Positions 1 through 9,761 of a stretch of 64,000 bases of DNA are shown here, piece by piece (position 1 is the first letter of the stretch; each line of letters starts with the position of its first letter). A program made the translations under genes and the position numbers. The stretch lies in NCBI GenBank assembly GCA_016802295.1, contig JAESIW010000138.1, forward strand, positions 3,252,152-3,316,151, given 5' to 3'. This DNA is from Brachionus rotundiformis. Taxonomy: Eukaryota; Rotifera; Eurotatoria; Ploima; Brachionidae. The notes under the pieces were generated by a model, which was not told where the DNA came from, did not search any database, and saw only the letters and a list, made by a program, of their open reading frames with translations.

Positions 1-2
1 TA

Positions 3-1379
3 AACCGAACCGATCTAAAGAAAATTCTCTTCAAAACACCCAGCAACAAAAAATCTGGTCTTTGCCAAAGTGCAAAAAAAAAACAAACCCCGGGTGGTAT
101 TACCAATGATCGGTACATTCCAAACCGTGTTGTGTCCAACATGGAAATTGGCTATCACTTGTTGCACTCTAAAAACAACCACGAAGAAGACCGAGAGAAC
201 CAAGTAGACCTAGTGAAACGAAAGCTCATCAATGAGACTTGCAATGGAATCTCAGAAAGAGCCAAAGTGCTCAATTTACACAACAAAACAGAATGGGAAA
301 ACAGTGAAAAATCAGCCCTTTATTTAAATAGCTTAGTGAATAGTGTTAAAAAAAATACTAAACGATATATATCGCCCACTCCGGATCGCATCCTAGATGC
401 GCCTGACTTCCGTAATGATTTTTATTTAAATTTAATAGATTGGTCTTCTCAAAACAACCTCGCTGTGGCGCTTAATCAGCATTTGTTTTTGTGGAGTGCC
501 GGATCCGGCGAAATTTCTCAATTGTTCGGTATGGATGAAGAAAGTCCAGATTATATTTGTTCTACATCATGGCAACAAAGCAAAGGAAACATTCTGGCTG
601 TTGGAAATTCAAAAAACACTGTTGAATTGTGGGATGTAAACACTCAAACTTGTTTGAGGCAAATGAAAAGTCAGAAATCGCGGATTGGAAGTTTGTCATG
701 GAATAATTTTATCCTGACAAGTGGTTCAAGATCAGGAGAGATACATCACCATGATGTCAGAGTAGCTAAACACCACGTTGGCACTTTGAAAATGCATGGA
801 CAAGAAGTATGTGGATTAAAATGGAGTAATAATGGCAGACACTTGGCATCAGGTGGTAATGATAATTTGGCTTTGGTTTGGGACGCAAATTACTCAATTG
901 AAACATCACAACCTTTGCACGTTCTTAGAGATCATACTGCGGCGGTAAAAGCGATAGCCTGGTGCCCGTGGCAAAGCAATTTACTTGCCACTGGTGGAGG
1001 CTCATCGGATGGACATATAAAATTATGGAATGTTAATTCAGGCGCTTTGGTTCAAAACATTGACTCAATGTCGCAGATATCATGTCTTTTATGGTCAAAA
1101 CATTACAAAGAACTCATATCCAGTCATGGTTTTTCAACTAATCAGCTGACTATTTGGCGCTATCCTGACATGACTCCAGTGAGTGATTTACTAGGACACC
1201 AGAACAGGGTTTTAATGATGGCCATGTCTCCCGATGGTGAAATGGTAGCTAGTATTGGTGCCGATGAAACTCTAAGGCTATGGCGCTGTTTTGCTGTAGA
1301 TGAAAAGCTAAAAAAGTCTAAAGACTCGTCCATCGTAAAAAATCCATCATTTACTACACTATCTAGGTGTATTCGATAA
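3..1379 (+). CDS. cdc20: Cdc20/Fizzy, APC/C co-activator (5' end outside window)
   Basis: WD40 co-activator of the anaphase-promoting complex, which brings substrates to the ubiquitin ligase at mitosis. The frame is open from the left edge, so the gene starts outside the window; 458 residues are visible. The C-box DRYIPNR is encoded at 108-128, preceded by a TPGG stretch. A Cdc20 signature (DRILDAPDFRNDFYLN) leads into the seven-bladed propeller, with blades such as GSLSWN, SGSRSG, HHHDVR, CGLKW, SGGNDNL and WCPWQSNLLATGGG. The protein ends in Ile-Arg, the IR tail that docks on the APC/C. The KEN box that follows the C-box in vertebrate Cdc20 reads KNN here. No intron is visible in this part. 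The gene is Cdc20 rather than Cdh1, judged from the DAPDFRNDFYLNL stretch and the linker after the C-box. A poly(A) signal lies at 1677. Confidence 0.96.
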   Translation, partial: NRTDLKKILFKTPSNKKSGLCQSAKKKQTPGGITNDRYIPNRVVSNMEIGYHLLHSKNNHEEDRENQVDLVKRKLINETCNGISERAKVLNLHNKTEWENSEKSALYLNSLVNSVKKNTKRYISPTPDRILDAPDFRNDFYLNLIDWSSQNNLAVALNQHLFLWSAGSGEISQLFGMDEESPDYICSTSWQQSKGNILAVGNSKNTVELWDVNTQTCLRQMKSQKSRIGSLSWNNFILTSGSRSGEIHHHDVRVAKHHVGTLKMHGQEVCGLKWSNNGRHLASGGNDNLALVWDANYSIETSQPLHVLRDHTAAVKAIAWCPWQSNLLATGGGSSDGHIKLWNVNSGALVQNIDSMSQISCLLWSKHYKELISSHGFSTNQLTIWRYPDMTPVSDLLGHQNRVLMMAMSPDGEMVASIGADETLRLWRCFAVDEKLKKSKDSSIVKNPSFTTLSRCIR

Positions 1380-2547
1380 TATTATGCATTCCATTTGAAT
1401 AGAGATTTTTTTTACATTAAAATGCAAAAAATTTTTTGTTAAATATTTTTGTAGTAATTTTTTTAAGGAATTGAAGTTTTATTATGAAACAGTTTGACTT
1501 TGAAAGTTTTAAGTTTTCGTCAAATTTTTTGATAAAATTATTTTTTCTACTGGCTATCTGTCTTTTTTGTTACATTAAATGTGTATTTAAGATTATTTCT
1601 TTACAACATACGAACTAAAACTAATTTGGAAGTTTTTCCAATTGCCAAAAAGTATTTAGTTTTTTTTTAGGATAACAATAAATTAAAATATATAAATATA
1701 TAAAAACGTGAATTTAAAATTTCTTTTGTAACTTTAAAGTAAATTTCTTAAATAAAGTTTTTTTTTAATATTTTTTGTTTATGTCATTCTTTATAATTCA
1801 TGTTGACTAAAAGATAAAAATAACTGGTCAAATAAAAAATTTTATTCAACAACAGGTAGCTAAATTCTTGTTATTAAAAATTCAAAATAAATGAATTAAA
1901 AAAGAATTTAGCTTTTCAAATATTAAAAGAAATAAATATTTTAAATAATTAATTTTATAAATGTTGATCATTATTTTATGTGTTAAACATACATATTTTA
2001 GATATGAAAACATCAAATAAAATAATAATGAAATAATCTAATATTTCCAGAAAATTTTCAGATACTATTAAAACAATTTTGAAATTACATAGAATATTAA
2101 TTTAATTAATATTTTTAAAATACCTTCGATCTCATCGATAACAAATTTTGATCATAAAATAATTTCAAAGCTAAATTAAGCTTTTTTACAAAATGTATTT
2201 TATATTAAAAAATATTAGTGATAAATAGTTTGAGTTAAGCTTTTCAACTGAATAGAACTATTAATTTTTAAAAAAAAGCTTTAAAAATAAATATTTACAT
2301 TTTTCGATTCTAATTAATATTTCTAATATTTTTATTTTAACAATTTAATAAAATTTAATAAAGTTAATCTTTAAATATTTAATTGGTAACATGTAATTGC
2401 TAGAGCATTTGGATTAATCTTGATTTAATTTTCGATTTTCGAGCTTCAGAATAAATATTTACTAGAAAAAAAAATTTATCTTTACTCTCAATTTAATCTA
2501 AGTATTTAAAAGAGGTGATTTTTTAATAATATGAAAATTTTTTAAAA
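1380..2547. other. Non-coding: Cdc20 3' flank and intergenic
   Basis: Extremely AT-rich sequence. It holds the probable Cdc20 3' UTR and upstream sequence of the lipocalin gene. I see no coding signal and no repeat worth naming. Confidence 0.6.
1677..1682 (+). terminator. Poly(A) signal AATAAA of Cdc20
   Basis: Canonical hexamer about 300 bp after the stop codon. In DNA this AT-rich the motif is weak evidence by itself. Confidence 0.4.
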
Positions 2548-3213
2548 ATGAATTTGATATCCAGCTTTTTCTTGGTTTTACTTAGTCTATCGGCTAGTAA
2601 TTGTATGAATCAAGCTTGTGAAACAAACATTCGACCGCCTGAAGGTTTTGACATAAACGTAAATTGTTTTAATATTTCAGAATTCAATTTTAATAAAAAT
2701 TTTATTAAGAAATTGAATAATACAAAATGGTACTTAATAGCTTCTACTTACACTGAAAAAAAAAATGAATCATGTATTAGTGTTAATTTTTACAAAGAAA
2801 CATTAAATTCTTATGAAATAAGAATAACAGAGAATTCAAAAAACGCATTAAATGAGCCCAGAGAAATTGTCAAGTTACGTAGATTGGATATCAATAATGG
2901 AGGTATTTTCGTGCCCGATTCCAATTACTTTACTGTGTATGACATTTTAAATAAACCATCAACTAAGTTTTTGCCAGGAATGGGAGTAAGTTTGTACATA
3001 GATGAAGCCATCTACATCGAATATGTTCACTATGATGTGATCCATGGTTGGTATAGAGAATGCTACAAAAGAGCATTCGTTTATCATAAAACATCGTTAC
3101 CACATGTTTTCGAAAATATTTATCCAATAATTAAAACAGAGCTAAATAGAGTTGGTATTAGTCTTGATACAATAGAGTCTAAAGCTTATGACCGCACATG
3201 CTTGTTTTTATAA
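2548..3213 (+). CDS. Secreted lipocalin (apolipoprotein D-like), single exon
   Basis: A 221-aa protein with an N-terminal signal peptide (hydrophobic residues about 3-18). The lipocalin pattern is visible: a Gly-x-Trp-like motif in the first strand (NNTKWYLIA, about residues 57-65), a beta-rich middle, and a C-terminal block (HKTSLPHVFENIYPIIKTEL) followed by a late cysteine near residue 218. That block matches the family's conserved third motif, helix and closing Cys. Lipocalins bind small hydrophobic ligands in a beta-barrel and are usually secreted. The first motif has Thr in place of the usual Gly and Lys in place of Arg, so this is a divergent member. The ATG at 2548 gives the signal peptide directly. 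No intron is needed. A poly(A) signal overlaps the stop and another lies at 3252. Confidence 0.7.
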   Translation: MNLISSFFLVLLSLSASNCMNQACETNIRPPEGFDINVNCFNISEFNFNKNFIKKLNNTKWYLIASTYTEKKNESCISVNFYKETLNSYEIRITENSKNALNEPREIVKLRRLDINNGGIFVPDSNYFTVYDILNKPSTKFLPGMGVSLYIDEAIYIEYVHYDVIHGWYRECYKRAFVYHKTSLPHVFENIYPIIKTELNRVGISLDTIESKAYDRTCLFL

Positions 3214-3251
3214 TAAAGCAGTTATTATTAGAATTAATGGATAGTTATTAT

Positions 3252-3257
3252 AATAAA
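3252..3257 (+). terminator. Poly(A) signal AATAAA of the lipocalin gene
   Basis: Hexamer 38 bp after the stop codon. A second copy overlaps the stop at 3212-3217. Confidence 0.5.
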
Positions 3258-4146
3258 GATATAGATATATATATTATATTTTCAATTAGAAATTTTGTAA
3301 AATAAAATTGGTTATTTAAAATATAAAAAAAAATATTTAGTCTAATTTTTATTTTATTTTGTTCTATATTCCAAGTTTGGTTGATAATTTTATTTTTTTT
3401 ATTCTTGGTTAATAGTCCGTAGATGAATTTTCCTTAATTTAGAGCTTATAATTAAATAAATGTAATTAAATTTGAAATTTGGCCATTTATAATTAATTTT
3501 GCCGATATGAATTTTAAAATTAATTTCAAAATTAATTAATCATTTTCTTTAAAAATGGTTCACTGAAGCATTCGTAGAAATTGTTTGTCCTTAGTTTTGT
3601 CTTTTTTCAAAACAGTTCAATCAATAATAATTCATTAATCGAATAAATCTTAATAAATGTTTATTATTTATTATTCACTTTCTAAAATATTTTTAAGATC
3701 TAAAAATATGTTCAAAATAAATAAATTTACTTTTATTTAATCTTTAAAATGCAATCTGAAACCAAGACTTATTCATAAAAGTTTCAAGTCATCCTTCTAT
3801 TTAAATACATTTATTTATTTAGTTAAAATATTTTTGTCAGTACATAACTTTTTAATATACTTTAATTGATCTTATATTTAAAAGAATAAAAAAATAAATG
3901 AATTTTTTCCTTGATTCTTATTCATTGCTCATAAAAAATGATAAAAAAATGTCTTTTATAATTCAACAAGATTAAAAGTATAATAAAGATGATCATTTAT
4001 TGTTATCTGATTTCTAAAAGTATTGGGGAATTTTAACTTTAGAACTACAAATAACTTTGTTTATGTGACTAGATTCAATGCATCTAGCTCCATAGATGTC
4101 TTCCTTGTAAGACGTCTCCGCAAGCATGCATGCCGTAGCTTATTCT

Positions 4147-4172
4147 TTATTATTATTATTATTATTATTATT
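4147..4172. repeat. (ATT)n microsatellite
   Basis: Trinucleotide tract of about 26 bp. The LINE 3' remnant near 13.2 kb also ends in ATT repeats, so this may be a retrotransposon tail. Confidence 0.85.
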
Positions 4173-5599
4173 GTTTTTCATGGATTAATTTTTGAAAAAC
4201 TTTTTAACTTAGATAACAGTGATTTCCATTATTTCGAATAAGTTTTTTTAAATACTTTTGCTATTAATTTGTTGTTTATTATTCAGTTGTTAAACAAATT
4301 GAATTCTGCATATATTTGTTAAAAAAACCAATTTTAATTTAAAAATTCAAAAATATTAATTGAAATAGTGATTAAAATTTATTCCTAAAAAATTTTCAGG
4401 GTAAATTAAAATTTTCATATTCATTTATATCAAACAGAAAAATTTTATAAATAATCAGAATATTTTATTTTGATTTTTTTAAACGAGATAAAAAATATTG
4501 TCAACTAGAAAATAAATTAATTTTATAAATTTGTTAACTTTCTTACATTTTCGTAATAAAAAAAATTTATCTAACTTGAAAATTAATTCAAAAAATTTTC
4601 GCTGAATTATTAATTTTTATCAAGAAAATAAAATTTTACTCTGCTTTCAAAATTTTTCTTATATAAGAACAATTTAATTAGCATAATAGGACCAAATTCC
4701 GATTTGAAAAAAAATAAAAAATATTGTAAGTTTTTTCTAACTAACTAGTGCACAAACAAAAAACGCCGAGGTAACGAATAACAAATCCTTAATATTTAAA
4801 CCAAGGCCTTAAAATTTTTTCATCCAATTTTTACTCGTTGAATGTTAATCTGTTTGTTTTATAATGGTTAAATATATTTTAAATAATTGTTTTTTTTTTA
4901 TTTTATAAATAATTTTAAAAATTAATTAATAACTGAAAAATTAATTAAAAAGTTTTTTACAATTTAAATTAAAAGTTTCTGACTCCTAGATACAAAAATA
5001 TTTCAACAGCATAAATTATAATTAATTTGTAGTTTTTATTATTTTGATATCCTCTTGACAAGATTGAAATAGACAAGCTGAAGTTATAATTATTATGCAG
5101 TTCATTTAAGTGTATTGAAGATAAATTATTCCAAAACGAAATTTGAATCATAATCAGAGGAAATTTAAATTTTCAATTAATTAAATTTCGTCTAACCCTA
5201 CCTTATGCAAATAAATTTAAATGAATTAGTCACAAGTTAAGTTTTGAATAGATATTCAAAATGTTCATTAAATATGTCGCTTCTTTCTAAACTATAAGGT
5301 CACATAAGTAAAATTGATAAAAAAAATTTCTTTTTTATTAGACCTAGAATATTTTTACCGCTAATCCCCTAGCCAAAATGGCAAAAATTACGACAAGTTT
5401 TAGTCACGGCTAAAATATTAGGTTAAAGTAAAGTTTCTAAAGCTTTGTTAAACAAAAAAAAATATTCATAGAATTTTAATAAATCTCTTAAATTATAATA
5501 TTTTTTTATTGAGCTTAAACTAATAAAAAAATCCCAAAAGGTAAAAAATAAAATATAAAATTATTAATTTCGACTGGCGTTCTCTTTCTACTAATTTAG

Positions 5600-8264
5600 A
5601 TGACAATCCTTTATTTGCTGCTAGTTTTATTAGTTAATTATTCACAATGCGATTTAATAATACTTAAATTTGGTCAATTGGGCAAATCGCTCGATATATG
5701 CGCCCTAAAAAAACCACTACCAAATGACACCTCAATTGATAAAGAATTAAATTTAATAAACCTGTCAGGCGAAGATGGCTGCCAGCCATTTCATGATGGC
5801 TCAAAACCCAACACCAGTGCATACTATTTGCATGTACCAAGTCCAAGATGTTCGTTCACAGAAATGGCTACCAACATTCAGGAACACCAGCCGAAATTAG
5901 TTATTATTGGAACTGATGGCCCCATTGTAAGAGCTAAAATTTTTTTAATTCCAATTAAATTTTATCTTAAAAAGAGCATCAACACCTCCTTGATCAATTT
6001 GACGGCGTCATATGCATTTATGGCCAATGAGTTTGCCAAAAAAGTTTCATCATTTTTGAGTGATAAAACCAATTTGACAGTGATGCAGTCTGATCTAGGT
6101 CGGTTTGACGGCTCTCTGCTAGTGATATGGGCCATAGCCAGTGTAACCATTATCCTAGGAGGTTTTTGGACCCGGTACGAGTTTGATATTAAGCTTAAGA
6201 AGCCAGATGATACAAATCAAAATTTAAATGAACAACACAATGATAATCAAATTAACTCTTCGAATTTAATTGAAAACGAAGAGAGAAAAAAAGATGATGA
6301 TCTCAAACACTCACTCACAATCAGCGTTGGATACTTATCTATTTTTGTTTTGCTTATATTTGTGATTGGAATGCTCCTAATGCTTTATTATTTCTTCAAT
6401 TACATGAGTAATTTTTATTAAGGTTGAAAGATTTTTCTATTTTAAATAATTCTATTTTAGTTTATGTAATTTATGCTATCTTTTGTATTGGAGCTGCATC
6501 TTCAATTTATAGAATAGGTTGTTTATTGTTTGTAGATTGCTTTAAAACACCTAAATTTGAGTAATTTAAAGAAATAAATCAAGCTTATCTAAAATTAAAA
6601 TATTTTACCTAGATTTCAATCATCTAATATATCGTTCATTAAAAAGCTAACAATAGAGCCAGTTAAAATTGTTCTAGTATTAATTTCTATAAGTATAAGC
6701 GTATTGTGGTTTATTTACAGACACGAAGAATGGTCATGGAGTCTCCAAAATGTAATGGCATTATCGCTGGCAGTCAATGCTTTATCGTTTTACAGGCTAA
6801 GCAAATACAAAACAGTCACAATTATTCTAGTTGTCTTTTTTTTGTATGACATATTCATGGTCTTTATTACACCAACATTTACCAAAGTAAGTTCATAATT
6901 ACTATTTAATAATATATTTATTTATTGACTTATTTGCTTTTTTTCAATGCTAATAATCAAAAAATAATATATCATCATAAATTCATTTGAGTTTTAAATT
7001 TTAAAATTCATATTTTTGAATATAGCAATTTTCAGATACTGATTGTCAAGTATGGATTGCGTATGCTTTTATAATATTATCTATGAATTTATAGGTATAC
7101 TTTGATATATTGAACATTTTCTACTAATGTCAAATATAGTAAACTATAACCACTTTTTAATAATCTCCAAATCAAAAAAGACCTTATTAAAAGCAAAAAA
7201 GACAACAATAGCATTAGTAGCTATTTATTACACATCTATTTTCATTAAATTAAATTAATTGCATAAAAGATAATTTTTTTTTAGCAAAATATGTTTCTAC
7301 TAGTTTCAAATAAGATTATATTTAAAATATCGGACAAAAGCAAGCTTTTTGAATTACGTTTTAAAAATAAATTTTTTTTTCAAAAACAATTGCTTGATTA
7401 AAATATCATTTAATTGCAAGTGAATTATTCTGTAGAAAAAGAACTTTAATTATTATGAAAAAATTCAACTTTCTTAAATTGAAGATAAGCTCACATATAC
7501 TTTTTGAATATTATTTAAAGAATCATATTTTGAATAAAGAGACAATCAATTTTTATTGATATTAATTTCAAAAACCATTCAATAAAAAATGAAAATTTTT
7601 CAAAATAATGGATGAAATAAAAGCTAAATTAAAACTTATAATTTAATGAAACAATTAAAATTTTAAAAATCAAGGGGACTAGCATAATGGAAGCAGTTGC
7701 TTTCGGGGGCAAAGATGCAACTTCATCAAGTGGATCTCAGGATTGGTCAAATCTTCAATTTGGAAATCGAACAGCTGACACATCTAATAGAGTACAGTTT
7801 GTGATAAAATAATTTTTCAAAATATATTAAAATTTTTTCACTAGCTTCCAGTAGTGATCATAATTCCACATTTAAATTATGAACGTCGCTTATGCTCCTA
7901 TTATTATGATTTTTCATATAGCTTACTTGGTCTAGGAGACATCTTGGTTCCCGGATTGAGTGTTAATTATGCCATTATTTTTGATAGAGCACTAGGAAAT
8001 AGCCGATTTCCAAAATATTTTATAGTTAATGTTATAGGATACATAATTGGACTGCTCTTGGCATTTATAGGTCTCCTTTTTATGAACACAGCCCAGCCAG
8101 CTTTGCTGTATCTTTGCCCAATTTTATTGATATTTTCTATAATGACAGCAATAATAAGTCGCGAAATAAAAATATTTTGGAATGGTGAGCCTATAAATTT
8201 ACTAATAAGTGAGGCAGAGATTCAAGCAAACGCCAAAACAGATGAGGAAAATGTCCATGATTGA
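5600..8264 (+). CDS. Signal peptide peptidase-like 2 (SPPL2) aspartyl intramembrane protease
   Basis: GxGD intramembrane protease that cleaves type II membrane-protein stubs in endosomes or lysosomes. Exons: 5600-6407, 6461-6560, 6613-6886, 7675-7791 and 7845-8264 (phases agree; 572 aa). The N-terminus has a signal peptide (residues 1-17) and a lumenal protease-associated domain (GCQPF...PSPRC, LVIIGTDGP). A charged cytosolic insert rich in Asn, Asp and Lys follows the first membrane span. The catalytic YD motif is in exon 3 (FLYDIFMVFITP) and GLGD is in exon 5, followed by the C-terminal QPALLY motif, so all three family motifs are intact. Exon 4 begins with GTSIMEAV, equivalent to the SIMVEVA stretch of SPPL2. 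The PA domain and signal peptide argue for SPPL2 over SPP or SPPL3. The last exon could start slightly differently. Poly(A) signal at 8408. Confidence 0.93.
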
Positions 8265-8407
8265 TTTAATTGTAAAAATGTTGCTCATTATAATGGTACA
8301 GCTTTTGTAAATATTTAAGCCATTTTCAAAATTTTGTAAAATTCTTAAACGAAACAAAAGAAATAATTTTTTTAAAGTTTATTTTTGATGTTGAAATATA
8401 TAAAAGT

Positions 8408-8413
8408 AATAAA
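8408..8413 (+). terminator. Poly(A) signal AATAAA of the SPPL2 gene
   Basis: Hexamer about 145 bp past the stop codon, in the convergent interval with the Hv1 gene. Confidence 0.4.
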
Positions 8414-8516
8414 TTATTTGATTTTTTTAAATACTTTTTTCAATTTAATGTGATATTTATAGTTATTTTGTCAACTATCTCTACTAAAAACATCTTGGTT
8501 TTTTCTTAAGTTACGT

Positions 8517-8715
8517 CTACTGAAGCATTTTCAAGAATGTTATCATACTTGGTCTGTTTGACATTATTGGTACGTTCTCATTAAGAAACTCGTCTTCCTG
8601 TGTTTACAAAGTTTCTGGACCTTGGTTTGGTATGAGCCCAGTTTTTTCCGTGTTATTAGTTCATCATTAAGCATCTTAACATCACTTGATTCAACAATTT
8701 TTGTTGAAACTTTGT
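8517..8715 (-). pseudogene. Coding-like remnant of unknown identity, frameshifted
   Basis: A GC-richer island on the same strand as Hv1, just beyond its 3' end. After a possible splice acceptor (TATAAG) the strand reads about 42 codons rich in Lys, Glu and Ser (ESSDVKMLNDELITRKKLGS). A different frame then continues to a stop with NENVPIMSNRPSMI and FLKMLQ. The two pieces need a one-base frame change, or a 23-nt 'intron' with GT and AG ends, which would be too short for normal splicing. I do not recognise the protein. It could be a decayed gene, a small downstream gene, or chance. Confidence 0.25.
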
Positions 8716-8912
8716 CTTATAAAGTTTGCAAAACAATAAAAATATATGAATTATTTGAATCACTTATTTTAAAACTAATTGCATTAAATATAATATTGAG
8801 AAATAAATTCTATTTTAGTTATCAATATATAATACCTTAAAAAGAAAAATAATCAAATAAGAAAAATATTTTTTCAAAGAATATTTTAATTTAATTAATA
8901 ATAAAATATTTG

Positions 8913-8918
8913 TTTATT
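8913..8918 (-). terminator. Poly(A) signal AATAAA of the Hv1 gene
   Basis: TTTATT on the + strand, 22 bp beyond the Hv1 stop codon. Confidence 0.45.
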
Positions 8919-8939
8919 TTGAAAATTTTCTTGATGTTT

Positions 8940-9638
8940 TCATAAAATGCTATCTTGCTTTTCTTCGACTTTCTGCTTTATATATTCTAATTCAGCACTA
9001 AGCTCGGCTCTCTTAGCTTTAAGATTTTGAACCTTTTTCTGTCGTGTTAAGTGCTTATTTGTTAAAAAAACTACAAAATTTATGTAATTATTTAATATTT
9101 TTTTATATTTAATTTTTTTACCATCTAATAATAAACCGATCCTCCATAAACGAATTAATGTAATCAAGCTTATAATCGAAATAATGTTGGATTTTCCAAC
9201 CACTGTAATCAAATCAAGGGCAAAACTAATAATTATGATTATTGCTTCCAGAATTTCTAGTTTACGTTTAAAAAACATTCGTGGCGTAAAGATAAGTTTA
9301 ACAATCACTTCGATAATAAATAAACCGAGAATTGTGAGTATAATAGCTGATAAAATAATATGAACAACTTCGAAATTTGAATGTGTTTGGTGCGCTTTTA
9401 CCACCGTTTTGTTGAAATAAAGTATAATTTGAGCACTATTTTGAGCAAAACCCTCAGTAAGAAATTTTTCGAACAAAAGATAATCTTTATGAATTAAAGA
9501 AAGCATAATATAATCTATTAAAACTATGGCTATTATGCATATTGCATCAATTATTGTCAAAATATTGACCAAATAGTTAAAGAAAAGAGACTCAAAAATG
9601 CTCTCAAATTCTTCTGAAATTCTCGCGTATTTCCACAT
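8940..9638 (-). CDS. hvcn1: Voltage-gated proton channel Hv1
   Basis: A four-helix voltage-sensor protein that conducts protons out of cells without a separate pore. Exons 9122-9638 and 8940-9070 are separated by a 51-bp GT...AG intron. Unspliced, that intron is read through as 17 extra residues just after S4. Removing it restores the spacing I recall for human Hv1 exactly. The start is placed at the ATG at 9638 (215 aa); the frame is open upstream to 9662 and on to a possible acceptor near 9692. S1 keeps the selectivity Asp (IIDA) and the second Asp (VLID). S2 keeps one Zn-site His and the Glu in IIEVIVK. S3 has EILEAI, with Glu where Hv1 has Asp, and FALDL. S4 is RLWRIGL, so the third gating Arg is Leu. 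A C-terminal coiled coil (LKAKRAELSAELEYIKQK) implies a dimer. Confidence 0.9.
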   Translation of the reverse strand: MWKYARISEEFESIFESLFFNYLVNILTIIDAICIIAIVLIDYIMLSLIHKDYLLFEKFLTEGFAQNSAQIILYFNKTVVKAHQTHSNFEVVHIILSAIILTILGLFIIEVIVKLIFTPRMFFKRKLEILEAIIIIISFALDLITVVGKSNIISIISLITLIRLWRIGLLLDGKKIKYKKILNNYINFVVFLTNKHLTRQKKVQNLKAKRAELSAELEYIKQKVEEKQDSIL

Positions 9639-9691
9639 GAAAAAATTATGAATTTTAATCAAGCAAAAGAATATTTTCTTTTTTTGTAATA

Positions 9692-9704
9692 TCCTGATTT
9701 TAAA
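9692..9704 (-). other. Candidate splice (possibly trans-splice) acceptor before Hv1
   Basis: On the minus strand a T/A-rich run ends in TCAG, about 30 bp after the aminopeptidase poly(A) signal and about 54 bp before the Hv1 ATG. No Hv1 exon can lie close upstream, because the aminopeptidase coding sequence is there on the same strand. If the acceptor is used it would fit spliced-leader addition. It is also compatible with chance. Confidence 0.25.
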
Positions 9705-9731
9705 AATTATTTTTGGATAGTTTTAAAAAGC

Positions 9732-9737
9732 TTTATT
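9732..9737 (-). terminator. Poly(A) signal AATAAA of the double aminopeptidase gene
   Basis: TTTATT on the + strand, 25 bp past the stop codon at 9762-9764, inside the short gap before Hv1. Confidence 0.55.
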
Positions 9738-9761
9738 ATATACTCTAAAAAAATTATTTGA

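Larger units (their letters stand above)
3214..5599. other. Non-coding interval
   Basis: AT desert between the lipocalin and SPPL genes. It holds an (ATT)n microsatellite at 4147-4172, preceded by a short GC-richer patch at about 4080-4145 that may be the 3' end of a LINE. Short ORFs here look random. Confidence 0.6.

Noticed and set aside
3556..3620. Minus-strand reading ending FLRMLQ, similar to the FLKMLQ end of the remnant near 8.5 kb
   Set aside because: Only about six residues agree and upstream sequence does not. Chance in low-complexity DNA cannot be excluded.
4023..4241. A 72-codon + frame with a run of isoleucines
   Set aside because: The isoleucine run is the ATT microsatellite and the frame has no ATG at its start. 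At most it is a LINE tail.
5330..5430. Imperfect palindrome around ACCTAGAATATTTTTACC
   Set aside because: Pairing is short and interrupted, and in AT-rich DNA this level of symmetry is common.
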